A stretch of DNA of 8,844 bases from a bacterium (GTDB lineage Bacteria > Spirochaetota > Spirochaetia > JABEVK01). Shown in pieces: positions 1-5,824 of the stretch (positions within the stretch are counted from its first letter, which is position 1; the number at the start of each line of letters is the position of its first letter). The stretch is taken from assembly GCA_021782055.1 (NCBI GenBank), contig JAJXVP010000107.1, positions 1 to 8,844 on the forward strand, read 5' to 3'. Position numbers and translations under genes: made by a program. The notes beneath the pieces are model-generated. The model worked only from the letters and a program-made list of their open reading frames with translations. It was not told the origin of the DNA and did not search any database.

Positions 1-1
1 C

Positions 2-349
2 TATCGTCATGGGAATCAGTGGTTGGACGAGTTGTTAGAACATTTAAAGGGGAACTTTGACTTTTTGCGGGAACGTCTGGCCACTTGGAACCCTCCACTA
101 ACGGTCTGTCCCTGGGAAGGAACCTACTTGGCTTGGGTGGACGCTCGGCCCCTGTTGGCTGTGAGGACCTATCGGGATGTTGCCCATTTGACCGAAACCT
201 GGGAGGTTTCGGGGCGGGTTAAAATTACCGCCGGGTCAATCTACCGCACAGGAGGCGAGGGTTGGTTAAGATTCAACCTGGCTTGCCCCCGCCCGCTTTT
301 AGAACAAGCCCTTGACCGGATTGAACGGTGGGAAAAGCTCACCACCTAA
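2..349 (+). CDS. MalY/PatB-family PLP-dependent aminotransferase / C-S lyase, C-terminal part (5' end outside window)
   Basis: The frame is open from the window's first full codon (Tyr-Arg-His-Gly-Asn-Gln-Trp) and reads straight into the rest, so this is the end of a longer gene, not a small one starting at the TTG at 23. About 115 residues are visible against roughly 390 in the family. They match the C-terminal small domain of fold-type I PLP enzymes of the MalY/PatB (cystathionine beta-lyase, cystalysin) group: a WLDELLEHLKGN-like helix, a PWEGTYLAWVD strand pair, and the closing G-GWLRFNLACPRPLLEQALDRI segment. In that last segment the Arg before F-N-L-A is the family's substrate-carboxylate-binding arginine. 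The catalytic lysine lies upstream and is not visible, so activity cannot be judged. Family members release pyruvate, ammonia and a thiol from cysteine-type substrates, and some double as regulators. The gene converges on the exported-protein gene with a 22-bp gap and no terminator-like hairpin. Confidence 0.85.
   Translation, partial: YRHGNQWLDELLEHLKGNFDFLRERLATWNPPLTVCPWEGTYLAWVDARPLLAVRTYRDVAHLTETWEVSGRVKITAGSIYRTGGEGWLRFNLACPRPLLEQALDRIERWEKLTT
191..213 (+). repeat. Perfect 9-bp inverted repeat with 3-nt loop inside the PLP-enzyme gene
   Basis: CCGAAACCT at 192-200 is followed by GGG and then AGGTTTCGG at 204-212, a perfect 9-bp stem with a three-base loop. It lies in frame over codons for Glu-Thr-Trp-Glu-Val-Ser. 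No T-run follows, so it does not look like an intrinsic terminator. It could form a stable mRNA hairpin near the 3' end of the gene. Function is unknown and coincidence is possible. Confidence 0.45.
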
Positions 350-371
350 AGGCGCTTCAAGTACGGGAGCT

Positions 372-1760
372 TCATGGCAATTTTAACAAAGGAAAGCCCT
401 CGGGCGGTAAATCGACCGCAACCAAGAGGATGTGGTCAGCTCGACGACCCGCTGGCTGACCGATAGGACCAAGCCAGGTTTCCCAGGGAACAGCTTTTGT
501 TCCTGAAATGACCTTTAAGCGCAAGTTTCCATCTTTTCCTACCCAAGGAAACAGGATAGCTGGGTCGAGAAACCGAACAGCACCAGCCACCCCCTGGTTT
601 AAAACCTGTTGGTTGAGTCCGGCAAAATAAATTCGGCCAGGGTGGAGGGCAGTTAATAGCTCTAGTACCGGCCCGAGGTCGTCCACGTTGAACCCCGTTT
701 GCGGTTCAGCGTCTAAGAACGGGACCTTTAAGACATCGGCTCCATCCGAAGCCAACTTTCGGTCGGGGGCCAAGCCCTGGGCCAAGGTCAACCCTAAGTT
801 ACGAATCCAATCTAACGACAAAGACGGGTCGTGGTCGGGCTGCTCGCCTGGGGCGGCAGGAGAGTACCCGGGAAGCTGACTTTGTGGTCGCAATAGGTCT
901 TCAACCCGAGGAACAGGAATCTTCCACGCCCGGCACAGCGAGTCAGTCAGCCAAGCCGTCGACCCCCAAGGCCCCAAGCCCCTTTCTGGCAGTCGATAAT
1001 TTTCAAGACTAGTCCACAAGCCCCACGGTTTCCCTGTTGCGTCCGTTCCTTGGGCGTCACTGTGCGGGTCAGGAACCCATAGGCCCCAACGAGTTTCGGG
1101 GACAGTGGAAAGCGCGTGTTCCACCAACCTCGCAAGTTGTTCCACCTGGTCATCAGCGGGAGTGTGCTGAGGAATAAGCACGGACCAAGGAACTTCTTGT
1201 GCTGTTGAATCCCACAGCGATTGTTCCGGGCTTTTTAAAATTTCGGATAAAGAGGTCGGTACTTGCCAACCACCCCACACAAGGCGTCCGGCAACAAACA
1301 GATCCATTCTGCTGGTGGGTCCGCCATCCTTGGGAGTCAACCTGATCCAAGTTCCCGTATTGGCCAACAAATCGCCCTTTGGTTCGACAGGACCTGTTAA
1401 AATCAGCCTGACTTCGCGAATCCGGTCTAGCCCATCACGAAAAACTATCCAACAACCCGCCGAATAGGGCCTTCCCACATCCAGACGCATTTCCCATAAG
1501 GTTTGATCTTCGGGACCGGACCGAACTTTGCGAACGACAAAGGTTACCTCATGTCCGTCAACAGGCGAGAGCCTAAGGCGTACCGGGCGCAACTGAGCGG
1601 CGGGCGTCAAAAATAAAAGGTTTTGAACCTTGGGGTCCAAGCGATCGGCCAGAGTCGAAGGAATCAGATGGGAGCGAGTCTCGCCCCAGGGGTCGGCGGC
1701 TAAAGGGAAAGCCACTGCCAGAAAATACGCAAACAGAGCCAGAGCCCACGGAGTTCTCAT
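372..1760 (-). CDS. Sec-exported protein of unknown function
   Basis: I do not recognise the family of this 462-residue protein. Residues 1-22 look like a Sec signal peptide: Met-Arg, a hydrophobic run from about 5 to 20, and Ala-Ala before Asp23. There is no lipobox cysteine, so it is probably a soluble periplasmic or secreted protein. Residues 55-170 are beta-rich (RLRLSPVDG, GCWIVFRDG, TGTWIRLTPKDGG, MDLFVAGRLVWGGW). The rest is Trp/Pro-rich with two conserved-looking blocks: G-PWGSTAWLTDSL near 263-275 and VDDLGPVLELLTALHPGRIYFAGLNQQ near 359-385. I faintly see an NlpC/P60-like layout in those blocks, but the nucleophile Cys and the catalytic His would be missing (speculative). The ATG at 1760 is supported by AAGGA four bases upstream and by the signal peptide right behind it. 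The gene is last in the ptsI-der unit, 38 bp after der, and that gap is filled by the 14-bp repeat relay. Confidence 0.8.
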   Translation of the reverse strand: MRTPWALALFAYFLAVAFPLAADPWGETRSHLIPSTLADRLDPKVQNLLFLTPAAQLRPVRLRLSPVDGHEVTFVVRKVRSGPEDQTLWEMRLDVGRPYSAGCWIVFRDGLDRIREVRLILTGPVEPKGDLLANTGTWIRLTPKDGGPTSRMDLFVAGRLVWGGWQVPTSLSEILKSPEQSLWDSTAQEVPWSVLIPQHTPADDQVEQLARLVEHALSTVPETRWGLWVPDPHSDAQGTDATGKPWGLWTSLENYRLPERGLGPWGSTAWLTDSLCRAWKIPVPRVEDLLRPQSQLPGYSPAAPGEQPDHDPSLSLDWIRNLGLTLAQGLAPDRKLASDGADVLKVPFLDAEPQTGFNVDDLGPVLELLTALHPGRIYFAGLNQQVLNQGVAGAVRFLDPAILFPWVGKDGNLRLKVISGTKAVPWETWLGPIGQPAGRRADHILLVAVDLPPEGFPLLKLP

Positions 1761-1774
1761 AAATTCCTTCTCAT
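1757..1774 (-). CDS. Candidate five-codon minicistron 3 (Met-Arg-Arg-Asn-Leu)
   Basis: Reads ATG AGA AGG AAT TTA TGA. Its TGA (1759-1757) overlaps the ATG of the exported gene (1760-1758), and the AAGGA inside it doubles as the Shine-Dalgarno sequence of that gene. It is the last link of the presumed re-initiation relay. Translation is unproven. Confidence 0.35.
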   Translation of the reverse strand: MRRNL

Positions 1775-1788
1775 GGCCACCATCTCAT
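1771..1788 (-). CDS. Candidate five-codon minicistron 2 (Met-Arg-Trp-Trp-Pro)
   Basis: Reads ATG AGA TGG TGG CCA TGA, joined to minicistrons 1 and 3 by ATGA overlaps. The AAGG in unit 1 lies five bases before its ATG. Two adjacent Trp codons followed by Pro before the stop would be a plausible slow or stalling context, but no attenuator hairpins are visible around it. Translation is unproven. Confidence 0.35.
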   Translation of the reverse strand: MRWWP

Positions 1789-1802
1789 CGCCACCTTCTC
1801 AT
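1785..1802 (-). CDS. Candidate five-codon minicistron 1 (Met-Arg-Arg-Trp-Arg)
   Basis: Reads ATG AGA AGG TGG CGA TGA. The ATG overlaps the der stop as ATGA, and its own TGA overlaps the next ATG in the same way. Ribosomes finishing der could re-initiate here. Translation is inferred only from the arrangement; the peptide itself is probably not the functional product. Confidence 0.35.
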   Translation of the reverse strand: MRRWR

Positions 1803-3133
1803 GATCCGCCCCGAACTTCTAACTGCAACGGAATGTTGGCAAAACCTAAGTCACGGCGAATCCTATTGATAAGATATTCTACCAACGACGGTGGCGTGTC
1901 TTTTCCGTGATTGCCAAAAGCAACAAACTTGACGGGTAAAACACTCACTTGTGTCAGGTAACGAATTTTATAGGTAACGCCTTTAATCTGGGGGGTAGGT
2001 AAATCGTCCATCCAGATTTTTAACATTTCATTGAGTCTGGCTGTTTCAACTCGTTGAAGGAGTTCGCGGTGCACTTGTCCTGCCGTCTTGAGAAGCTCCC
2101 GGACGCCCTCTCCGGTTTTTGCCGAAACCGGCACGATAGGGGCAAAATCTAAAATGGGAAACAAAAACCGCACGCGGTCCTGTACGGCTTCCAGTTGGTT
2201 TTTCATCGGGGGCAAAAGATCCCATTTGTTCATGGCCAGAATCACGCCTCGGCCTTCTTTGACAATTTGGTACGCGATCTTTTTGTCTTGTTCGGTTAAA
2301 CCTTCGGCGGCATCCATCAAAAGGATCACGACATCCGATTCTGAAATCGTCTTGAGAGCGCGGTTGACCGAGTAGTACTCCACGTCCTCAACAACTTTAC
2401 CCTTACGCCGTATTCCCGCTGTGTCCATTACACGAAACCGCCGCCCTTGAAAGGTAAAGCGGCCCTCCACGGGGTCACGCGTCGTTCCAGGGATGTCCGA
2501 CACCAAAGACAAATCCGTGCCCGTGAGGCGGTTAACGAGCGTTGACTTTCCCGCATTCGGTTTGCCTAAAAGGGCCAACCGCAAATCAGGAATCTCTTCT
2601 TCGGGGATGGGGGTATCAGGCAACCGTGCAAAAACCGTTTGTGCCAGCTCATCAATGCCACGGCCATGGGCGGCACTAAGGCAAACATACTCGTCAAAGC
2701 CTAGGGAGTAAAAGTCAGAAGCCAGCAGGTCTTTTTCAAGTGAGTCGGCTTTGTTCAAGGCGGCAATAATTTTACGTCCCAGGGGGCGCAGAAGTTCAAT
2801 GAAGCCTAAATCTTCTGGCGACAGGTGACGAATATCCAAGACCAGAACGATAACGTCGGCACCACGGGCACGCTCAATGCTTTTTTGTGCTACAGCGCGA
2901 TCTAGCTCGCCGCCTTCCGAGAGGTAACCACCTGTATCTATGAGGGTAGCCGCGCGGTCGTTCCAGCGCCACGTTGCTTCGACCGGGTCTCGAGTAACTC
3001 CCGGAGTGGGGTCAGTAATTGCCTGACGTCGGCCCACTAAGCGGTTAAAAAGCGTGGATTTACCCACGTTGGGTCGTCCAACCAACGCGACACGAGAAAG
3101 CTGAGGTACGGGAGAATCACTCAATTTCGGCAA
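1799..3133 (-). CDS. der: Ribosome-associated double GTPase Der (EngA)
   Basis: Der is a two-G-domain GTPase that acts in maturation of the 50S ribosomal subunit. Both domains are intact (numbering from the TTG at 3133, 444 residues). G-domain 1 has GRPNVGKST at 19-27, DTGG at 66-69 and NKAD at 127-130. G-domain 2 has GKPNAGKST at 190-198, DTAG at 237-240, NKWD at 302-305 and SAK at 337-339. The C-terminal KH-like domain, about 360-444, ends normally for the family. No ATG fits the family's N-terminus. The TTG at 3133 has AAGGAAGG just upstream; the TTG at 3124, three codons later (441 residues), is an equally reasonable start. The frame is open to another TTG at 3208, but that would add a non-family extension lying on top of ptsI. 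The gene overlaps the end of ptsI by 17 nt (8 nt with the later start), which suggests translational coupling. Confidence 0.95.
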   Translation of the reverse strand: MPKLSDSPVPQLSRVALVGRPNVGKSTLFNRLVGRRQAITDPTPGVTRDPVEATWRWNDRAATLIDTGGYLSEGGELDRAVAQKSIERARGADVIVLVLDIRHLSPEDLGFIELLRPLGRKIIAALNKADSLEKDLLASDFYSLGFDEYVCLSAAHGRGIDELAQTVFARLPDTPIPEEEIPDLRLALLGKPNAGKSTLVNRLTGTDLSLVSDIPGTTRDPVEGRFTFQGRRFRVMDTAGIRRKGKVVEDVEYYSVNRALKTISESDVVILLMDAAEGLTEQDKKIAYQIVKEGRGVILAMNKWDLLPPMKNQLEAVQDRVRFLFPILDFAPIVPVSAKTGEGVRELLKTAGQVHRELLQRVETARLNEMLKIWMDDLPTPQIKGVTYKIRYLTQVSVLPVKFVAFGNHGKDTPPSLVEYLINRIRRDLGFANIPLQLEVRGGS

Positions 3134-4844
3134 ACCTTCCTTGACTATAGGCCGAGAGGTAAGCTTCGACCTCTTCGACACGGGGCAATTTGAGAACTTT
3201 TTCGGCAACGGCCTGTGCTTCAGAGAGGGTCAGTGACCGTAAAACTTCTTTGACACGGGTAAGGCTTACTGTATTCATGCTGAACTCGTCCAGTCCCAAA
3301 CCGGCCAAAACCAGGGCAGCTTTGGGATCGCTGGCCATTTCACCGCACATGGCTACCGGTATTCCGGCAGCGTGGGCGTTTTCGATCACCAGTTTGATTA
3401 GCCGCAGCACGCCGGGGTGCAACGGCTCGTAAAGCCCAGCAATCCGCTCGTTTCCCCTATCGACGGCCAAGGTATATTGAGTCAGATCGTTGGTTCCAAT
3501 CGAAAAGAATTCTACCATACGGGCTAAATGGTCCGAAACCAAGGCCGCCGAAGGGACCTCGATCATCGTCCCAATCGGAATGTGAGGAATGGGAATCCCC
3601 TCTGACAAGAGTTCTTCGCGAACATCCTGAAACACGGCTAAAACCTGTTCTAATTCTCCAACGCCCGAAATCATAGGGAACATAATTTTCAAGTTTCCAT
3701 GACACGCGGCTCGCAATAAGGCCCGTAGTTGCGTACGAAAAATTTGCTGATCCGCCAGGCAGTAGCGAACGGCTCGCCAACCCAAAAGGGGATTCGATTC
3801 TTTGAACGGATAGGCATCGGGGGCTAACTTATCCCCGCCCAAGTCTAGGGTGCGGATTGTAACCGGCTTGGTTCCCATCCCTTCTAAGACTTGTTTATAA
3901 GCGAGGAACTGCGTTTCTTCATTGACCAAAGCGCCATGCTGAATAAAAAGAAACTCGGAACGGTAAAGCCCAATACCTTCGACCCCGTGTTCGATAACAG
4001 AAGGAACCTCTTCAGGAATTTCAATATTGGCCTTGAGTGTGAATGGTTTGCCATCTCGAGTAGTACAAGGCAAAGACTCTAAGGCCGCTAAGTGATGGCG
4101 GCGGCGAAGAAACTCTTTTTGCTTGGTGCGATAGTCTGCGAGTAATTCTTCGGTGGGGTTGATGAGCACCCTGCCCTGTTCACCATCCACAATCAGCCAG
4201 TCACCTGTTTTTACTTCTTTCGAGATGCGTCCCAATCCCAAGACTGCGGGAATTTCAAAGGATCGGGCTAAAATGGCGGTATGAGTGGTTTTCCCGCCCA
4301 CATCCATGGCCAAACCCTGAACAAATTTCTTATTCATGGCAACGGCGTCGCTGGGCATGAGGTTGGGTGCTACTAAAATTACTTCAGATTTTAACTCAGC
4401 AAGTTGAGTACGCGGGGTCTTACCCAAGAGATGTTGCATAACTCTTCGTGAGACATCGCGGATGTCCAGGGTTCGCTCTTTCAAATAGACATCTTCTACG
4501 GTACCTAACTTGATGATGAGTTCGTTTACCACGTCCTGGAGGACCCATTCGGCGTTTTTTCGGGTTCTGGTAATCCGTACATCCACTTTGGCTTGAACTT
4601 CGGGGTCACGGAGCATCAAAATGTGGGTCGATAAAAAACCATCGGGGTCGGAGCCTCCCCGATTAAGAACCTCTTCTAAATCTTTCGTTGCTAGATCAAC
4701 GGCCTGCCGATAGCGATTCATTTCATCGACAACATCCCGCTCAAGAATGTTATATTCCGGAATATCTAAGTCGTCATCGCGGTAGAGGTACACACGACCG
4801 ATAGCAAATCCGGGGGAGGCCGGCACGCCTCGCAACTCATTCAT
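3117..4844 (-). CDS. ptsI: PTS enzyme I (phosphoenolpyruvate-protein phosphotransferase)
   Basis: Cytoplasmic enzyme that takes phosphate from PEP and passes it to HPr, the first step of PTS sugar uptake and PTS signalling. The 575 residues match the usual family length. The N-terminal domain carries the phosphorylated His188 in GGKTTHTAILARS. The C-terminal PEP-binding barrel has Arg295 (GLYRSEF), Arg331 (IRTLDLGGDK), Glu429 (MIEVPSAA), Asn452/Asp453 (GTNDLTQY), Arg463 (DRGNE) and the acid/base Cys500 (AMCGEMA). All match the known catalytic set of the E. coli enzyme, so it should be active. The ATG at 4844 gives the canonical start MNELRGVPASPGFAIG, and in-frame TAA and TAG lie immediately upstream, so no earlier start exists. 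There is no spacer for a ribosome-binding site because the promoter -10 box ends five bases before the ATG. HPr and EIIA genes are not in the window. First gene of the ptsI-der-exported protein unit. Confidence 0.97.
   Translation of the reverse strand: MNELRGVPASPGFAIGRVYLYRDDDLDIPEYNILERDVVDEMNRYRQAVDLATKDLEEVLNRGGSDPDGFLSTHILMLRDPEVQAKVDVRITRTRKNAEWVLQDVVNELIIKLGTVEDVYLKERTLDIRDVSRRVMQHLLGKTPRTQLAELKSEVILVAPNLMPSDAVAMNKKFVQGLAMDVGGKTTHTAILARSFEIPAVLGLGRISKEVKTGDWLIVDGEQGRVLINPTEELLADYRTKQKEFLRRRHHLAALESLPCTTRDGKPFTLKANIEIPEEVPSVIEHGVEGIGLYRSEFLFIQHGALVNEETQFLAYKQVLEGMGTKPVTIRTLDLGGDKLAPDAYPFKESNPLLGWRAVRYCLADQQIFRTQLRALLRAACHGNLKIMFPMISGVGELEQVLAVFQDVREELLSEGIPIPHIPIGTMIEVPSAALVSDHLARMVEFFSIGTNDLTQYTLAVDRGNERIAGLYEPLHPGVLRLIKLVIENAHAAGIPVAMCGEMASDPKAALVLAGLGLDEFSMNTVSLTRVKEVLRSLTLSEAQAVAEKVLKLPRVEEVEAYLSAYSQGRFAEIE
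3135..3142 (-). promoter_or_regulatory. Shine-Dalgarno sequence for der, inside the end of ptsI
   Basis: AAGGAAGG on the minus strand lies one base before the TTG at 3133 and ten bases before the TTG at 3124. It is the only good ribosome-binding sequence near the expected N-terminus. It supports a TTG start in this region but does not decide between the two TTGs. Confidence 0.6.
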
Positions 4845-4849
4845 AGCCT

Positions 4850-4879
4850 ATTATACTCAGAAGGTAAAATTCCTGTCAA
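4850..4879 (-). promoter_or_regulatory. Perfect-consensus sigma70-type promoter for ptsI, placed for a leaderless transcript
   Basis: On the minus strand, TTGACA (4879-4874), an 18-bp spacer and TATAAT (4855-4850) match the housekeeping consensus at 12 of 12 positions. Only five bases (AGGCT) separate the -10 box from the ptsI ATG. A start site at the usual distance therefore falls on the A or T of the ATG, and initiation at the A (4844) would give an mRNA beginning with AUG. Confidence 0.85.
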
Positions 4880-4916
4880 ACAAAGGTTTCGGTTATGCTG
4901 ATTAAGTCCTTTTGCC

Positions 4917-4945
4917 TTGCCTTAGCCCTAACAGCCCGTTAAGAT
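4917..4945 (+). promoter_or_regulatory. Possible weak promoter for the GerMN gene, also leaderless in geometry
   Basis: TTGCCT (4917-4922), a 17-bp spacer and TAAGAT (4940-4945) each match the sigma70 consensus at four of six positions. Six bases separate the -10 box from the ATG at 4952, so +1 would be the A of the ATG. No Shine-Dalgarno sequence precedes that ATG. A competing -10, TATGCT at 4894-4899, has no convincing -35. Confidence 0.35.
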
Positions 4946-4951
4946 ACCGTT

Positions 4952-5824
4952 ATGGCAAAACAGCGATTTCCCACTTGGGCTTTGGCTTGGCTAACCGGCT
5001 TAGTCCTCGCGGCGGCAATTTTTCTTGCCAACAAGGATGCCGTCGATCGTCTGATGGACGCCACAGGACTTACTCGGGTTCTTTACCCAGGAACAGCCAA
5101 TTTGGCCGCCGAAGTGGTGCGGCAAGACAAGCATTTGGACCAACCAGCGCGCATCGTTCTCGATCAGGCCCCTGCACAACAGGTTTTACCCTTGTCCGAA
5201 CAGTCGCCGGCCGACCCGTCTATCGACCAAACCCCCATCGGTCCTCCAGGAACGCCGCTGGATCAACTGACAACCAGTGCGATCATTCTACCGAGCAACG
5301 GCGTTTTACCCACACCCCCAACTACCCCGCTAGAAACACCAGTAGCTTCATCTACGCCACTCCTGCCGACACCCTCGTCAGCTCCTGCACCATCGCCTAC
5401 CCCGCAAGGTGAAAGCCTCTACTTTTTAAAGATGGGACCCGATGGCCGGCTAGAGCCCACTCCCTACCAACGGGAACTCATTGCAGGTTCTACCCCTTTA
5501 ACAGCAGTAATACGCGGCCTACTCATGGGGCCGACCATTTTTGAAAAGAACGCGGGAGCCATCACGCTGATTCCCAATGGGACTCAGCTCCTTTCGGCTC
5601 GCGTCGACAAGGGCACCGCCTTTCTCAGTTTCAGCGATGAGTTCACCCATAACAAAATGGACTTAGAGGGGTTTGCCGGTCAGTTGAAAGAGTTAGTCTG
5701 GACCGCCACGCAGTTCCCCTCCGTTCAACGGGTTCAGTTCCTGGTCAATGGCCAATACCGTGACAGCCTGGGAATGGATGGCTTATCCATCGCTATTCCC
5801 CTCAGCCGTGCCAGCTTTCATTGA
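4952..5824 (+). CDS. Membrane-anchored GerMN-domain protein
   Basis: The 290 residues begin with a short basic end and one hydrophobic helix (about 8-26, without a clear signal-peptidase site), so the protein is probably anchored in the inner membrane with the rest outside. Residues 70-152 form a Pro/Thr/Ser-rich low-complexity linker. Residues 153-283 look like a GerMN domain: LYFLKMGPDGRLEPTPYQREL, then PLTAVIRGLLMGPT, NGTQLLSARVDKGTAFLSFSDEF, QLKELVWTATQFPSVQRVQFLVNG. The domain is named after Bacillus GerM (sporulation/germination) but is also found in non-spore-formers, where its role is mostly unknown; binding or organising cell-envelope material is a guess. The ATG at 4952 has no Shine-Dalgarno. 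The gene diverges from ptsI and overlaps tlyA tail to tail by 42 bp. A fully open second frame at 4912-5412 is a by-product of the low-complexity linker. Confidence 0.85.
   Translation: MAKQRFPTWALAWLTGLVLAAAIFLANKDAVDRLMDATGLTRVLYPGTANLAAEVVRQDKHLDQPARIVLDQAPAQQVLPLSEQSPADPSIDQTPIGPPGTPLDQLTTSAIILPSNGVLPTPPTTPLETPVASSTPLLPTPSSAPAPSPTPQGESLYFLKMGPDGRLEPTPYQRELIAGSTPLTAVIRGLLMGPTIFEKNAGAITLIPNGTQLLSARVDKGTAFLSFSDEFTHNKMDLEGFAGQLKELVWTATQFPSVQRVQFLVNGQYRDSLGMDGLSIAIPLSRASFH
5783..5824. other. 42-bp tail-to-tail coding overlap of the GerMN gene and tlyA
   Basis: The last 14 codons of the GerMN gene, including its stop, are antisense to the last 14 codons of tlyA. Both stretches encode tails beyond the conserved domains. 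I see no bidirectional hairpin terminator nearby, so the two transcripts would have overlapping 3' ends. Confidence 0.8.

Larger units (their letters stand above)
1750..1802 (-). repeat. 14-bp tandem repeat creating four in-phase ATGA start/stop junctions
   Basis: Read on the minus strand from 1802, the units are ATGAGAAGGTGGCG, ATGAGATGGTGGCC and ATGAGAAGGAATTT. A fourth partial unit, ATGAGAAC, forms the start of the exported gene. Units 1 and 2 differ at two of 14 positions. Unit 3 shares the first nine bases with unit 1. Each unit starts with ATGAGA, and units 1 and 3 carry a Shine-Dalgarno-like AGAAGG upstream of the next ATG. The ATGs sit at 1802, 1788, 1774 and 1760. The first overlaps the der stop codon (TGA at 1801-1799). 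The array spans the der-exported gene junction and probably arose by tandem duplication. Confidence 0.85.

Noticed and set aside
23..349. A complete 108-residue gene starting at the TTG at 23
   Set aside because: The same frame is open to the window edge and encodes family-conserved residues upstream of 23, so it is the end of a longer gene.
350..371. Bidirectional terminator between the two convergent genes
   Set aside because: The 22-bp gap contains no stem of useful length and no T-run on either strand.
688..879. Plus-strand open frames inside the exported-protein, der, tlyA and rny genes
   Set aside because: They are antisense shadows of well-supported genes, lack start signals and show no protein-like conserved pattern.
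2112..2131. CCGGTTT/AAACCGG inverted repeat in der
   Set aside because: It falls on the conserved Val-Ser-Ala-Lys-Thr-Gly motif and is explained by the protein sequence.
3134..3208. Upstream TTG (3208) start for der giving 469 residues
   Set aside because: The added 25 residues do not resemble Der N-termini, lie entirely on ptsI coding sequence and have no ribosome-binding site; the TTGs at 3133 and 3124 fit the family and a Shine-Dalgarno sequence.
4882..4912. AAAGG...CCTTT inverted repeat in the divergent promoter region as an operator
   Set aside because: Arms are only five bases and 21 bases apart; this is expected by chance.
4912..5412. Open frame of 166 codons on the plus strand overlapping the GerMN gene start
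   Set aside because: It is a shifted frame over the GerMN low-complexity linker, rich in Arg/Ser/Thr, with no start signal or domain.
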